DNA of 64,000 bases from Plectosphaerella cucumerina (GCA_020746995.1 JAGPXD010000003.1:62001-126000); one strand, 5' to 3'. Positions 41,407 to 52,781 are shown, counted from the first letter of the stretch. The notes: generated from the letters alone by a model not told the origin. Numbers and translations: made by a program.

Positions 41407-44400
41407 TCATCCAGTCTTTGTGCGAGACTGGGCCCAGCTCATCCGTTTGCCGACACGATTTGCAGAATCCGGGGTTCCGTTGCTCCCCTCCTCGCTACCC
41501 ACCACGTCCTCTTCTGTCTTCTGACTGCCGCTGCTGCCTTCCCTCATGCGATGGGTCAGTGCGCTCAACTTGTCTCGTAGGAAGCCGCCCCCGACACTAG
41601 ACCTGCTGCTCCCCGGTCGCCGAGTACTGCCAGAGTGGCTGTATGGCGTGAGACCACCACTGGTCATGGGGCGGATGGGCTCAAGTCGCGTCGCCATTGG
41701 AGAACCAGAGTCTTGCGGCGTGGGTGGGGTCATCATGAGAAAGCTTGGAACTGGGGGCCCGGCTGTTGATCGCTGATGGGCGAACCCTCCACTGGCGTTG
41801 CGGTACGAGCGTGAACTGGCGACACTGGAGCTCCGGCTCGTCGACCGAGGGATGGGTATGCTGCTGTGAGAGCTGCCGTGGAGCGATCGCGGTGGCGAGC
41901 GAGAATAGTCGACGGGCGAGGTGCCGTAGAGGCTCGAGGAGTCATCCGAATTCATACTTTCCGCATACTGCTGTGGAGTGACAGAAGGGCCCGGGGCGAT
42001 GAGACTGGAATTGTTGGCCAGCTCGCGCAGCTTGGAGGTCTGGGCAGTGTTGGGCCTCAGCTTAAACTTGTTGCCGATGATTGCACCCGTGTGCGAGATG
42101 AGAGCTTTGATCACGGCCTTCTTGAGTGCCAGCGCGAGGTCAAGATTCGACCACGTCTTGTTGCGCCACTCGATCGCCGGCATGCGGAAGACGAAATCGT
42201 GCACGTCTTCGAAGTTGCGGCTCTCCTTACCCTTGTAACTGAGGCACAGAACCACCGACGGCATGCTGATGTAGGCAAAGGTCATGTAGCTGCTTGCCCG
42301 GCTCATCATCTTGGTGAGGTCGTCGATGTCATCGTTCTTGTCTCCCTTGCGCAAGCCGAATCGCGATTTCTTCTCACTTGTCGCGCTGTTGCCGTCTTTC
42401 GTTGAGGCCCCTGTCGAGGATCGGCCAATCGTGCCGGGTTTCGGGACATTCGACGATCGAAGAGACTCGTAGGACGCCTTCTTCAGGGCCGTCTTGCCTG
42501 TTCCCCCAGAACGGAACAGGCGGAATGTATGGCCTTCAGCCACCCCGGCGGTGAAAGACTTCTTGATGGACGTGTGCGTCGGAGAGGGAGCGTCGGACGC
42601 CAGAGTGGGATGCAGCCGCAGCTCCAGAGATCCTGGCCGTGTGTTGAACCCATCCTTCTCCTGGGGCACGCCCAGTCGTCCGGTTGAGCTGGCGAGAGAA
42701 TCGGCCTCATCCTCCTCTTCCTCCAGGAAGTTGTGCTTCAGCATGAATGGGGAATCGTTCCGCGTTGCCTTTTCTCCGGTCATGTCGGGGAAGATGTACT
42801 CGAAGAGTCGCTTGCCCAGTTCGCGTTCCAGCTGAATCTTGAGCGGGAAAAGAGTGACCTCGAACTGGTCCATAATGGGAATGCCTGCAATTGCCTCCAG
42901 CATGTTCCAATACACGCGGATCATCTCGTTCTCTCCCGTGTCGCTTGATGGCGCTCGCTCGGGGTCCACGTACGGGGCGATCATTTCGGGGTAGATCGCA
43001 TCGGGGAGAAGATTCAGCCCAAGTACCTTGCCGACTCGGACCAGGTTCATGTGTGAGCCATCCGAATGATCTGTGCGATCATACTCGACGTCCTTGAGCT
43101 GAAGTTCCACCAGGGGCTCGTTGTTGTCACGGAGGAGATGCCAGACAATCTCCCTCGCCATGATGCTCCATCGGAGCAGGGCGTTGCTCTGGTCGTTGGT
43201 ATCGTACTTCCGTTGTGACGTGGTGATGGCCTTCATCATGAAGAACAGCTCATCCTCACAAGCTGCCAAGTCCCGTTCGACCAAAAGGCGATCCTCCCAG
43301 CCTTGCTGGTCGAGGTACTTCGAGTAGATCTGGAAGTGAGACTTGATGTCCTCCAGCTGCCTGATGCGCTCTTGCAACTTCTGCACCATCTCTGGGGCTC
43401 CACTAAGGTCACTGAAGTCGGATGCGAGCATAATCTTCTCCAGTCGTTCGCTCCGCGTCTTCTCCAAAGGTTCGCTATACATGAGAAGATCCAGGACAAT
43501 GACGTACATGGCATAGTACTGCGCGGAGTTGCAGAGAGCCCGAGCCTGGGGGAACTCGACCCAGAGATTGTCGACCCTGCTCTCCGTCGCTGGCTGAGAC
43601 AACGGGTTCGCGCCTTCCGAGTTGACCTCATCGTTGTATTTGAGACGCAGGGTGTTGTACTTGTCGTAACGCAGTGTGGCCGATGTTTTCTGCACCACCC
43701 GCTTGAAGCCGAAGGGGTCTGTCTTGAAATCGAACATGACCTCCATGGGCACCCAGGGTGGCCATGATGTTGTGACGGGTGTGCCGTACTGGCTGCCGGC
43801 GTACATGGACACAAGATGCGTCGAGAACCACTTTTGATGGGTAACGAAGAACTGCGTGCTGTCCATGGACACGAGGAAACGCCTCTGCACGAGGCCACTG
43901 ACGGGGTCGGACAGTCGCTCTCTGTCCATGACTTCCACAACCTTCAGTTCCATTCCCTTGGCGGTCAGGAGGACCACGTTCTTTTTGTTCTTGTCGCTCT
44001 GGAACTGGAGTTGGGGAGCAATAACCCTGACATGGTAGTTATTGCGAGCTCGGAAATCATCAGAAATGCCACTGGTGAGATCGTCCATGGCGACGTTTGG
44101 CGTGCTGTCAACAGGGGTGTCCTGGTCTGCATTGACGAACTTCCTGCCGTCTTTGAGGATTCTTCGGATCCGGTCCTCAATGTCCTCCTGGACCTCGGTC
44201 TCTGCATTGCTGGGATTCGGCGATGGATTCGCCGCTGATGCTTGCGCGTGGGACGGCTTGGCTGTCTGCCTGGCCTTGAGCTGCTCCTCGACAATGTCCA
44301 GTATGAACTTGACGGCAGGTCGGGAGAGGTAGTAAACAAAACCTCGCCGTTGGCTGACTTGGTGGATGTAGCGTAGGACAATGTTGCGAAGCAGGTTGTT

Positions 44401-47400
44401 CCACTTGAAATGTAAGTTGTGGATGACGAATCGGTTTTGCGCGTCGCTCTCAAACTCTGCCCCAGCCGGGATAGACATCGTCTCAGCTTCGGCGCCCGAG
44501 TCAGCGTCCCGGTCGACCGCCTTGAGTAGTTGGCTGCTCGTGGGCGAGCCTTTCTCAAGCTGCTGCAACATGGCTTCCAGGAAGATCTTCTTATCGTGCA
44601 AAACCCCAGAGTGCCTGCGGAGCGCTTCGAAGTCTGCCTGAAGTGCTGGGTTCTTGCCACCATCGCGCACCATCATGAGTTCCGCCTCGCCCAGGTTGCG
44701 GCCGTGATTGTCTATCTGGACCTCGAGCTGACTCAGTCTCTCATGTACCAGATGTGCCTGCACCTGCCGGGTGTCATCGTTTTTGCTCATGATGCAGAAG
44801 TGTGTCGGTTCTTGCCCAAAAGGGCTTGTTCTGTCCGGGTCACCCGCAATAGAACCGCCGATGTCTGTCTGACGGAAGTAAGTCACGCGCGGTGCGTATG
44901 CCAGTGGCAAAATCTTCGTGTCTGGGTTGGGTTCAGATGGGAGGATCCAGTCAAGCTCCACGAAGTCATCCATGTCGATCCAGGTGAGGTCGTTGTCTGG
45001 TATCGAGAAACGGGATGGGTCGGCAGTCTCAGCCTGGTTAGTCGACAGGTTGGCCAGGGTTCCTTTTTTGATGGCCTCTGTTGTGGTGCCACGGATGCTA
45101 GCCGACACAGCGCGTACATCAGCAGCGGCCAAGTCAAGCTGCGCAGCGTGGATCTTCATGCCGCTCGTACGGCCGGAAGTCTTTCGACCCTTGTCCCGGG
45201 TGTTGAACTCCTCTCTGCGCTGATGCAAGTCCAGCATGAAGCTGTCGAACCGTACCTTGAGACCCGTGGCCGAGACGGCATTCTCAGAGTAGTCCTCGAC
45301 GTCCTTGTGTTTGTAGATGTGGCTCATGAACACCGGCGCCAGCAAGAGGTTGTACTTGATTGTAGCCAGGTGCTTGCCGAATTTCTTGCTAACCTTCTCA
45401 CGGCCAGGCCAGAGTCGACCTTGCCGGATCGGCAGAGAAAGGGGCCCGCCAAAGAGGGACCACCAAGAGAAGAAGTGAGTGAAGAAGCGTGGAGTGCAGT
45501 GCACTGCGTTGTAACTGCGAGACGGCGCTGGGTTCGGATCCATCCAGTCCCTGTCGACTGGGGCTCTGACCGCGATGGAGAGATGTATGTGCTGACTGCG
45601 GAAACCCCGGAAAGCGTCATATGGCTGATCGCCTTCCGTACGTTGAACATGCTGTGGAGCTCGCAAAACCACATCATAGTGAGGCTTGAAGTCGAAGCTG
45701 CGCTTGCCGTCCTGGATGGCGCGCTCAAAGACCATGCCAGCCATCCATTGAACTTTTCCAGACAGCTTCATGATGACCTTTTTGAATTGAATGCCGCGTC
45801 GGTAGTCATCCTCTGACAGCAGGCTCTCGTCACCCTCAAGTTTGCGGTGTGCCTCTCGGACCTGGTGGCTGTAGTCGGGGATAGCCAACACGTACTCGCC
45901 AGAGTCGACCGTCATGAATCTCTTCGGATCGTCGTTGGCGTTGATGTTCCACTTGATGCCGTTGCGCCAGCACATGATGAAGCCCGCGCCGTTGCCCGTG
46001 ACGCAGTAAGGATCCCGAGTGCCCTTGAGAGCAAGGTGGAGGTCGCCGTCTCCTCTCCATGCAACATGGATCCGTGAATGGAAATTGAGGCGAATCTTAT
46101 CCCAGAAGCCAACCCTTTCCGATGGATCCACCTGTGGTTTCGTGAAAGACTCGATGACCATCATCATGTCCTGTATGGCGGGCTGGTAGCAGGGCCCGCC
46201 CCATGTTATCCTGGTCGGAAGAGCAGTGTTGATGTCGATTCGCATGTCGGAGAAGGACTTGATCGGGCCGATGGTGCGACGCACATCAATCGCAAAGCTG
46301 CCTTCGTTGCAGCCTTCTGGATCCAGGTTGCGCGGGGGTGTGATGTGAACCTTGACTTTGCGGGTTGACTCGATGCCGCGATACTCCTCGGCTATGACAA
46401 AGTTGGTCCGGAGTGACATGGCGGACGTCCTTTGATTCTGACCGGCTTTCAGGCCAGGGATGTGAACCAACGGCAAGGGGTAGTCCCTGAGGGTCATCCT
46501 CAACTCGCCCACGTCCATGCTCACATGCATGGGAACAAGAAGTCCGTACCTCATATCCTTGGGCATGCCCTTGCCCACCGAGTGGATGAAGTCGGGAAGT
46601 TCGCGCATGGGAAACGTCGGCTTGTCGATTTGGAAATGGAAATTGGAGATGATGGCAGACATGAGAGATGGACGCTGGGGCACTTCGAGGATGTTCTCGG
46701 CTTCTTCCAGGTCGTCGGGGAGGCGATCAGGGCCCCAAAAGGTGCCTCTCAGATCTCTCATGCCCTTGCGGCTCATGTTGCAGTATCGGTCAATCCTCCT
46801 CTTCCAGCTTGTTGCATTGTATGCGTCAAGGCGATGTCGCGCTTCCTGCTCGGCGATTTTGCTCTGCCCAGTGATGCCATGGCAACCGCCGTCGGGGTCG
46901 TACCGGGGCGTTCGTCCTCTGTCTTCGCTTGTGCGTGTGCGTCCATCGACACTGTGGCTCCGTCTCTCGGACGCGTCATGCTTGCCGCGGGACCGATGGA
47001 AAACAGAACGGGCACGATGCTTGTGGGATTCTTTGCGGCTCTCTTCCTCGCGAATCTTCTTGCGTTTCATCTCGAAAGCTTCTTCGCGAGCAAGGCGTTG
47101 CAGTTGCTCGGCTCGGCCTGCCTTGTAGATCATGCCCAACTTCCATTCGAAGGCTCCATCCTCCAATTCAAAGAGGAACGCCTTGGTTCGGATGGAGATC
47201 TTGGGAACGTTCTTCGGGCCTTCTGGGAGCTTGTCGAGGATGTACTCGTTGGTGCCAGTCCTGAAGCGATGGTGCAGCTGTTTCGTTGACTTGAAGACGT
47301 TGACCAGATTGTCCGATATCTGATTGAAAGCGACTTCGTGCGGAATGGCAAAACGAACCGCGTCCGCCACGATATCGTACATTCTCTCTTCCTGGAATTG

Positions 47401-50265
47401 GCCCGAGGGGAGCTTCCGTCGAGAGATGCGGTAGTCGATGCGGCCGCCTTTGATGCACAGCATCCTTGCCCACACCCCACGAATCCGAGGAGGTTGAACG
47501 CAGACACGTATTTGCTTCGAGACAAAGAAAGGGGCAGACCATCTATGGCGTCCCGCCTCGATACCGAAGACCTGCAGGAGCATTGGCGGGTCATGGGGCA
47601 AGTCGGCCTTGACCTGGAGCATGGCAACTTTGACGTCGATACTGATCAGTTCGGGCGCCAGGGTGGACAGATCGTTCAGCTCGTCAAGCGATGGCTCAGG
47701 GGACATGGGCGGTGCCAGATGATCCACCTCGGGGCCAGAGTGGCGTGTCGCTGCGGCCGGCCTCGATGGTGCCATGTCCTTCTGTGTCTTGAGGAAGGCC
47801 TTGCGGAGGACCATGGCGGCAACGCCAACGCAGTAGTGACGATACAACGAATACTGGCAGAGGATGGACCTAACACCAGCGTGTACATGGAAGATGGGCC
47901 CTTGCTGGTCACTCAAGGCTTGCAGAGCAACCTCGAATCTTGGCATGTTGACGAAAGGCTCCGGCTCAACACGGTCGGTGCCCTCGACAATGTAGGCCTC
48001 CAAGCCTCTGACATGGAACGTCACTCTCCTCCCGTCACCGTGGTTTTGTTGCTTCTTGCGAGGCGACAATGGGGCCTTCAGTAGATCCGTGTCGGGGGCC
48101 ATTGTTCGGCTGTTGGCCCGCCTGCGGGAGGGCCGTCTCTGGAGTCCTTCCAACCTCTGTGCCCTGTACTCTGATGTGAGAGAGTCGAGTTGCAGCGAGA
48201 TGCCCCGGATGTCGTCTGAAATTTCTTCGTCGACCCCAGCAACTTCCAGGCTCACATCGGTGGCTTGAAGTTGGAACTGCAAGAGCCAAGGAGGCATAGA
48301 CCGGAGAAAGTTTTGATTCTGGATTGCCTTTTGCGCGGATCTCTTTTTGGGCTCCACGTTGAGCCTCAGTTGACGGATGATCTGCCTGAGCCCGTCTATT
48401 ATCTCGGGACGAACCATTTTGACGGCAAAAGTATCTATGCTTCCGGTAGCAACCACGTGCACGTCGGGCGCTGCGCTGAGCTGGCACCGAAGATCAAACG
48501 CCTCGGCATCGACGAGATCAAATCGATCACCGCCAGACGTCTGGTAGTACAGGTGAAGGGACTGTAGTCTCGTGGTGGAGGCCAGCGAGTAGTGAAGCTC
48601 GTCCAGTGTCGAGTGGGAGGATTCCATGTCAAGGGATATCGAGGAGATGGAGGAGATGATCAAATCGAAGTCGTCGTCGGAAGCCGACTTGTCCACCGGC
48701 GGTAATGTGATCCGCACAACGGGTTCATGCATGGTGAACTTGATATTGGCTTTGGGCAAGAGCCTGGAAAGAAGCAAGCGGCTTTGCTGGTGCCCGATCC
48801 TGTGGTGTTTCGGCTGCGACTGGAGCATCGCGATGAGGAGCGGAAGGTGTCGAGGATCTAGGTCCACCGACGGGGAGGTGATGACGGAGTTTGCGAAGAG
48901 AATGTTGGCGTTTTTGGCTTCGGCTGAACCATCCTGTGAAAGCTCAACTGTTTTCGAAGGCAGAGTAGTCTTGACTGTTGTAGTTGTCATCGGAATGTAC
49001 AGCAGCCTTTCGGGCTTCCCCTGTCCGTCATCGAGGCCAACCGATATCGAAAGGGCAGCGGCCAGTGCTTCGTGGGCGATGTCCTTGGATGGAAAGTACA
49101 TTCTGTGGGCTGGTGACTTGGGATCCAGGCGGTGCAAGTCGACACCGACTTCTTTCAACGATGCGTTGAGGAGGACGGGGTTGGCGTGAGGTTTGACTGA
49201 GTCAATCTTCTTGGTAATACCAACGAAGCTGACGGCGAACTGGACCTCCTTGACGCCCCGAAGAATGGAGCTGACAAACTCTTTCGAGTCGGACACCGTT
49301 TGCATGATGGCTTCTTCCGACAAGCCGGAATCTTCACCGTCTCGATGGGCCTTCACGTTGAAGAAGTCTGGGGACTCGTCCAGACCGAACGACCCATGTA
49401 CTGACGACTGGCACCGCTTGTATCTCTGGAAGCAGAGGTGGACATCGTCGTACGGAATGTGGACGCGATTCAGCTTGAGTCCGATGGTGGCGTCGCGCAA
49501 GCCGTCGAGTGCATCGTACAAGAAGCCATGGATGTTGAGTGTCGCATTGTCCAGAACTTCGAGGGACTCCCCACCCTCGGCAGTGAACAAAACACTCCGC
49601 ACAGTCATGATCCATTCCGCCTGGCGCTGGTTCTTTCTCCGGTCGGTCCGGAACTGGAAGAAGAAGCGCGCCCTGTCAACCATTTTGCGCCGGGTGTCGA
49701 CGCCGATTGTAAAACTGCCACATTGTATGTTGCCGACGTCCACGATGTTGATTGTAGAGTTTGTGGCGACTACGTCGACCATCCGGAGCCACTTGATCTT
49801 TCTGTGCAGCCGCTTCACCCGATCCTTCAGCTTCATGAGGTGTTTCCATGTTTCGCTTCGCTTCGTAGCTGCGCCATTGCGCCTTATCCGCGGCAGTCTG
49901 GGGGTCTCGTTCGCCGGTGCGTCGGAAGCGTCGGATTGGTCGTCGCTGGCGCTCTCGTCGTTGGAGTGGTCGCTCTGGGGCTTCCCGTTAAGCTCGCGAA
50001 CGTCGACGGTTATGGCGAGCTCATTGACGACGATGCTCAGCCAGGTGGGCTGGGCAAAAGTCGGCCGGTGAACATTGAGCCCCAGGCCTCGAATCTCGAA
50101 CTTGATACCGTCTTTCGGGGTGTAGGCCAGTCTGCGCAAGGAGAAGTAGCCGATGCGCTGGATCGATATGCCGGTGATTATGCGCAACACTGCAAAGAAG
50201 ATGAAGGAAGATAGGTAGACGAGTACGAGGACGCCGAAGACGAAGGTCGGGTTGAGGAGCGCCAT
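41407..50265 (-). CDS. fmp27: Bridge-like lipid transfer protein, Fmp27/Hobbit (BLTP2) family
   Basis: A single uninterrupted frame of 2952 residues, ATG at 50265. A hydrophobic N-terminal anchor (FVFGVLVLVYLSSFIFFAVL, residues ~9-28) is followed by a long repetitive beta-groove protein. The family signatures are present: GFWDKIRLNFHSR near residue 1385, SWWSLFGGPLSLPIRQGRLWPG near 1600, and TSWPPWVPMEVMF near 2165. Yeast Fmp27 and fly Hobbit sit at ER-plasma membrane contacts and are thought to carry lipids along the groove. The tail from about 2650 is Ser/Pro/Arg-rich and disordered. Length is normal for fungal members, and the gene looks intact. Confidence 0.94.
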   Translation of the reverse strand: MALLNPTFVFGVLVLVYLSSFIFFAVLRIITGISIQRIGYFSLRRLAYTPKDGIKFEIRGLGLNVHRPTFAQPTWLSIVVNELAITVDVRELNGKPQSDHSNDESASDDQSDASDAPANETPRLPRIRRNGAATKRSETWKHLMKLKDRVKRLHRKIKWLRMVDVVATNSTINIVDVGNIQCGSFTIGVDTRRKMVDRARFFFQFRTDRRKNQRQAEWIMTVRSVLFTAEGGESLEVLDNATLNIHGFLYDALDGLRDATIGLKLNRVHIPYDDVHLCFQRYKRCQSSVHGSFGLDESPDFFNVKAHRDGEDSGLSEEAIMQTVSDSKEFVSSILRGVKEVQFAVSFVGITKKIDSVKPHANPVLLNASLKEVGVDLHRLDPKSPAHRMYFPSKDIAHEALAAALSISVGLDDGQGKPERLLYIPMTTTTVKTTLPSKTVELSQDGSAEAKNANILFANSVITSPSVDLDPRHLPLLIAMLQSQPKHHRIGHQQSRLLLSRLLPKANIKFTMHEPVVRITLPPVDKSASDDDFDLIISSISSISLDMESSHSTLDELHYSLASTTRLQSLHLYYQTSGGDRFDLVDAEAFDLRCQLSAAPDVHVVATGSIDTFAVKMVRPEIIDGLRQIIRQLRLNVEPKKRSAQKAIQNQNFLRSMPPWLLQFQLQATDVSLEVAGVDEEISDDIRGISLQLDSLTSEYRAQRLEGLQRRPSRRRANSRTMAPDTDLLKAPLSPRKKQQNHGDGRRVTFHVRGLEAYIVEGTDRVEPEPFVNMPRFEVALQALSDQQGPIFHVHAGVRSILCQYSLYRHYCVGVAAMVLRKAFLKTQKDMAPSRPAAATRHSGPEVDHLAPPMSPEPSLDELNDLSTLAPELISIDVKVAMLQVKADLPHDPPMLLQVFGIEAGRHRWSAPFFVSKQIRVCVQPPRIRGVWARMLCIKGGRIDYRISRRKLPSGQFQEERMYDIVADAVRFAIPHEVAFNQISDNLVNVFKSTKQLHHRFRTGTNEYILDKLPEGPKNVPKISIRTKAFLFELEDGAFEWKLGMIYKAGRAEQLQRLAREEAFEMKRKKIREEESRKESHKHRARSVFHRSRGKHDASERRSHSVDGRTRTSEDRGRTPRYDPDGGCHGITGQSKIAEQEARHRLDAYNATSWKRRIDRYCNMSRKGMRDLRGTFWGPDRLPDDLEEAENILEVPQRPSLMSAIISNFHFQIDKPTFPMRELPDFIHSVGKGMPKDMRYGLLVPMHVSMDVGELRMTLRDYPLPLVHIPGLKAGQNQRTSAMSLRTNFVIAEEYRGIESTRKVKVHITPPRNLDPEGCNEGSFAIDVRRTIGPIKSFSDMRIDINTALPTRITWGGPCYQPAIQDMMMVIESFTKPQVDPSERVGFWDKIRLNFHSRIHVAWRGDGDLHLALKGTRDPYCVTGNGAGFIMCWRNGIKWNINANDDPKRFMTVDSGEYVLAIPDYSHQVREAHRKLEGDESLLSEDDYRRGIQFKKVIMKLSGKVQWMAGMVFERAIQDGKRSFDFKPHYDVVLRAPQHVQRTEGDQPYDAFRGFRSQHIHLSIAVRAPVDRDWMDPNPAPSRSYNAVHCTPRFFTHFFSWWSLFGGPLSLPIRQGRLWPGREKVSKKFGKHLATIKYNLLLAPVFMSHIYKHKDVEDYSENAVSATGLKVRFDSFMLDLHQRREEFNTRDKGRKTSGRTSGMKIHAAQLDLAAADVRAVSASIRGTTTEAIKKGTLANLSTNQAETADPSRFSIPDNDLTWIDMDDFVELDWILPSEPNPDTKILPLAYAPRVTYFRQTDIGGSIAGDPDRTSPFGQEPTHFCIMSKNDDTRQVQAHLVHERLSQLEVQIDNHGRNLGEAELMMVRDGGKNPALQADFEALRRHSGVLHDKKIFLEAMLQQLEKGSPTSSQLLKAVDRDADSGAEAETMSIPAGAEFESDAQNRFVIHNLHFKWNNLLRNIVLRYIHQVSQRRGFVYYLSRPAVKFILDIVEEQLKARQTAKPSHAQASAANPSPNPSNAETEVQEDIEDRIRRILKDGRKFVNADQDTPVDSTPNVAMDDLTSGISDDFRARNNYHVRVIAPQLQFQSDKNKKNVVLLTAKGMELKVVEVMDRERLSDPVSGLVQRRFLVSMDSTQFFVTHQKWFSTHLVSMYAGSQYGTPVTTSWPPWVPMEVMFDFKTDPFGFKRVVQKTSATLRYDKYNTLRLKYNDEVNSEGANPLSQPATESRVDNLWVEFPQARALCNSAQYYAMYVIVLDLLMYSEPLEKTRSERLEKIMLASDFSDLSGAPEMVQKLQERIRQLEDIKSHFQIYSKYLDQQGWEDRLLVERDLAACEDELFFMMKAITTSQRKYDTNDQSNALLRWSIMAREIVWHLLRDNNEPLVELQLKDVEYDRTDHSDGSHMNLVRVGKVLGLNLLPDAIYPEMIAPYVDPERAPSSDTGENEMIRVYWNMLEAIAGIPIMDQFEVTLFPLKIQLERELGKRLFEYIFPDMTGEKATRNDSPFMLKHNFLEEEEDEADSLASSTGRLGVPQEKDGFNTRPGSLELRLHPTLASDAPSPTHTSIKKSFTAGVAEGHTFRLFRSGGTGKTALKKASYESLRSSNVPKPGTIGRSSTGASTKDGNSATSEKKSRFGLRKGDKNDDIDDLTKMMSRASSYMTFAYISMPSVVLCLSYKGKESRNFEDVHDFVFRMPAIEWRNKTWSNLDLALALKKAVIKALISHTGAIIGNKFKLRPNTAQTSKLRELANNSSLIAPGPSVTPQQYAESMNSDDSSSLYGTSPVDYSRSPPRSLHGSSHSSIPIPRSTSRSSSVASSRSYRNASGGFAHQRSTAGPPVPSFLMMTPPTPQDSGSPMATRLEPIRPMTSGGLTPYSHSGSTRRPGSSRSSVGGGFLRDKLSALTHRMREGSSGSQKTEEDVVGSEEGSNGTPDSANRVGKRMSWAQSRTKTG

Positions 50266-51356
50266 GTCGTCGAGCGGCAGAAGTGGTCGGGCGGCACTGC
50301 GCCAGTATCTTTGACTAGTGGATGCTGCGCGATCAGAACAAGAGAGCCTCAGTGCCTAACAATGACACATGTGCGAGCCTACATGACCAAATCGACGGGG
50401 TCGCGTGCCCGGTGTTCACTTTTGGCTCTCCGAGATGTCGAGTGCCATGTCGAAAGGGTTCAGAACTGTTGTTGTGCTAGAGAAAGTGGATAGGTGTAGA
50501 GAGCTACCCTAGATGGATCGCGATTTCCCTTGCGATTAATTGCGTCGCGCGGTATTGATTCTACGTTTCGGTGTTCGTGACAAGTGAGCCGTGTCCCAGT
50601 TGCCGGGGCGTGGGAATGCGCGGGTGTTTGTGTTGTTTAGGTCTGGTATGGGTGGAGGGAATCTTGGGAGCTGTCGAGAGCCAAGGTTAGTCGCAAAAGT
50701 AGCATACGTAATAGGGCTGGCCTGGCCAGGTCGGTCGCCAACGTCAGATACGCACGTATTTTGCCAGCAGAAGTGGACTGGACCTGGGGATCGCGTGTGC
50801 GATGTTTTCGTTTTTGGAGCGAGGAGACTCGAGCTGCCGCGAGGCAAGCACAGTATTGTGTGTTGAGAAACTGAGGTGGTATCACCGACGTTAATTGGCG
50901 ATCGGCAAGGGCGGATGGACGTCGCCGGGGAATGGGATTCACTGGCGCGAAAGGAGCCGAGCCAGAGCTAGTTGAGGTCACGGTCGGGTGCGGAAATGCG
51001 GCGGGGTGATGGTCCGAGCTCTGATTCATCGTGGGGGGGGGGGGGGGGGGGGGGGGGGGGTCCTGGTCGTCTTTTATGTACGTGGATGAGATCCCGCCTC
51101 CCCAACACCAAGGTGCAATTTGAGGTGGCTTTTGACTCTGTGGCAGCCACGACAAATCGCCTGGCCCTTCAACTACAAGCTGTGTTCAGCCACACAAGAG
51201 AGAGCCATTCATCATACGAGGCGCCACCCGGGCTTGAAAAATTGAGAATTGGGCGCAAAATGTCATGCTTATTCGTCACATGGTACATAGGTAGTGGGCA
51301 ACTGCTGAGCCCAAGTACCTCTAGTAATACACACCGACCTCAGGCTGAGCCTCAAG
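50266..51356. other. Intergenic region, Fmp27 promoter and membrane-protein 3' side
   Basis: 1.1 kb with no supported gene. Contains the long poly-G tract. The minus frames across it encode only a run of prolines. Confidence 0.5.
51033..51060 (+). repeat. Poly-G tract (28 G)
   Basis: Twenty-eight consecutive G, about 770 bp upstream of the Fmp27 start. It could form G-quadruplexes, and its exact length is prone to sequencing error. Confidence 0.9.
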
Positions 51357-52190
51357 TTACGACTTCGACTGTTCCCTTCCTGCGCCAGCAGGCTGGCCAG
51401 GAGCCTGCCTCAGCTCGGCTATTTTCTCCTCAATCAGTGCAATCTCGGCGTCAATCCTGAGGATTTTCTCATCCATCATGTCCACATACTCCTCATCGGA
51501 CAGCTTCTTCAATGGACTCCACTTGGACTCGAATATGCTCCGTCTCTCCTTGAGAGAAAAGTCAGTGGTATGGTAAAGGTTGACCAAGGCTTGGCCACCG
51601 CCTCCTAGCAGAGTAAACATGAACACTCCAGGGAGGATGTTCCTTGGGCCACCTGGCAATGTCAGCACCGTCAGGACACCGAGCTCGGGGCAACCCCGTC
51701 TCCTCATTTAACTTACGGAACAAACCACCAATGAGACCTGTCGCTCCTCCTGCCATTGCGCTGGCTTGAATCTTGCTCCCTGGTGTAGTTTCTTGGTCCT
51801 TGTTCCGCAGCTTCAGCATCAAGCTCCTGGTAACTGTTGAATGATGAGCTCGGTGCCATTCATTGGGTGAAAATTTGGTCCGACATACACCAGTAGCTAG
51901 AGCCAAGCACAAACCATTGTACGCCAGTTGCAACACCGAACAGTACAGGAGTGGAGGTGTCCCGGATGGTTCCTGCAGCAAACCCAGTGATGGCGCCGAC
52001 AGTCCCTGGGTAGAGTCAGTCCAGAATCGTGTGAGTCGTGGGTGAGAAAGCAGTTGCTTCGACATGTCATGATGCACTTACCGGTCATGCCACCTAGCTT
52101 CAGGGATGGGCTAAGAATGTCGTGCAGCTCTGGGGGGAATATGCCCCTGCGTGGCGGCTTGATATCCGTAGGCGTCGTCTTGTCGCTCAT
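51357..52190 (-). CDS. Small Gly-rich multi-pass membrane protein, possibly Tim17/22/23-like
   Basis: Four exons: 52190-52082, 52005-51889, 51833-51717 and 51652-51357; 212 residues. All introns have GTAAGT or GTATGT donors and CAG acceptors. It has hydrophobic segments full of small residues: LGGMTGTVGAITGFAAGTI, TPVLFGVATGVQWFVLGSSY, ASAMAGGATGLIGGLF and FMFTLLGGGGQALVNLY. These Gly-zipper helices recall the Tim17/Tim22/Tim23 family of mitochondrial inner-membrane proteins. The C terminus is a charged coiled coil (DAEIALIEEKIAELRQ). The family assignment is a resemblance only. Confidence 0.72.
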
Positions 52191-52781
52191 CGTGGAATCC
52201 GTTGCTTACAAGGCACTTTGAGATGTTCACATTGATGTACAATTAAGGCAATACACAGGCTGAAGCATTCGCCCTCGAAACATCGAAGCAAATCCGTACA
52301 ATTAAACGGGGAGTAGGTATGCGCAGATGCGATGAGGCTCCCACCAGGTGCATGGGCTGGAAAAAATACATGGATTGGCATTGGACAATCACGGGCAGGT
52401 GAGCCAAGGCTTGCTGAGTGGGACTGCGGGTGTAAAGCCGCTAGTACGTTAATGGTCTAGCGTCACCCACCTGCCTCAATTTTCGTCAATCCCTCATATC
52501 TTCCCATTCTTGCGGTTTAAAACTTCGCCCTTCTCTAGACCCAGACCCTGCGATCCAATCTCGTCTGGGGTCATATCAAGTACACCTGTCTCGACCACCT
52601 CACTGTCGCCCGGCTACCAGCTTGTGCGATCTTATCCAGACTCCCATCCGAAGCGCGACGCAAGTCCCGACTATCCCCTCCGAGCTTATAGTTCGACGAT
52701 CCGACCAGGCTCCCCTCCCAACCGCCCCCTCGCCTCTGCGCATCGACCCGTTCGCTGCGAGAGGCCGCTTCAACCGCAATC
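52191..52781. other. Divergent promoter region, membrane protein / eIF4B
   Basis: About 590 bp; no gene. The right part holds the eIF4B leader, rich in C and T. Confidence 0.45.

Noticed and set aside
50637..51155. Minus-strand frames containing a run of prolines
   Set aside because: Produced by translating the 28-G tract; nothing else in them looks coding.
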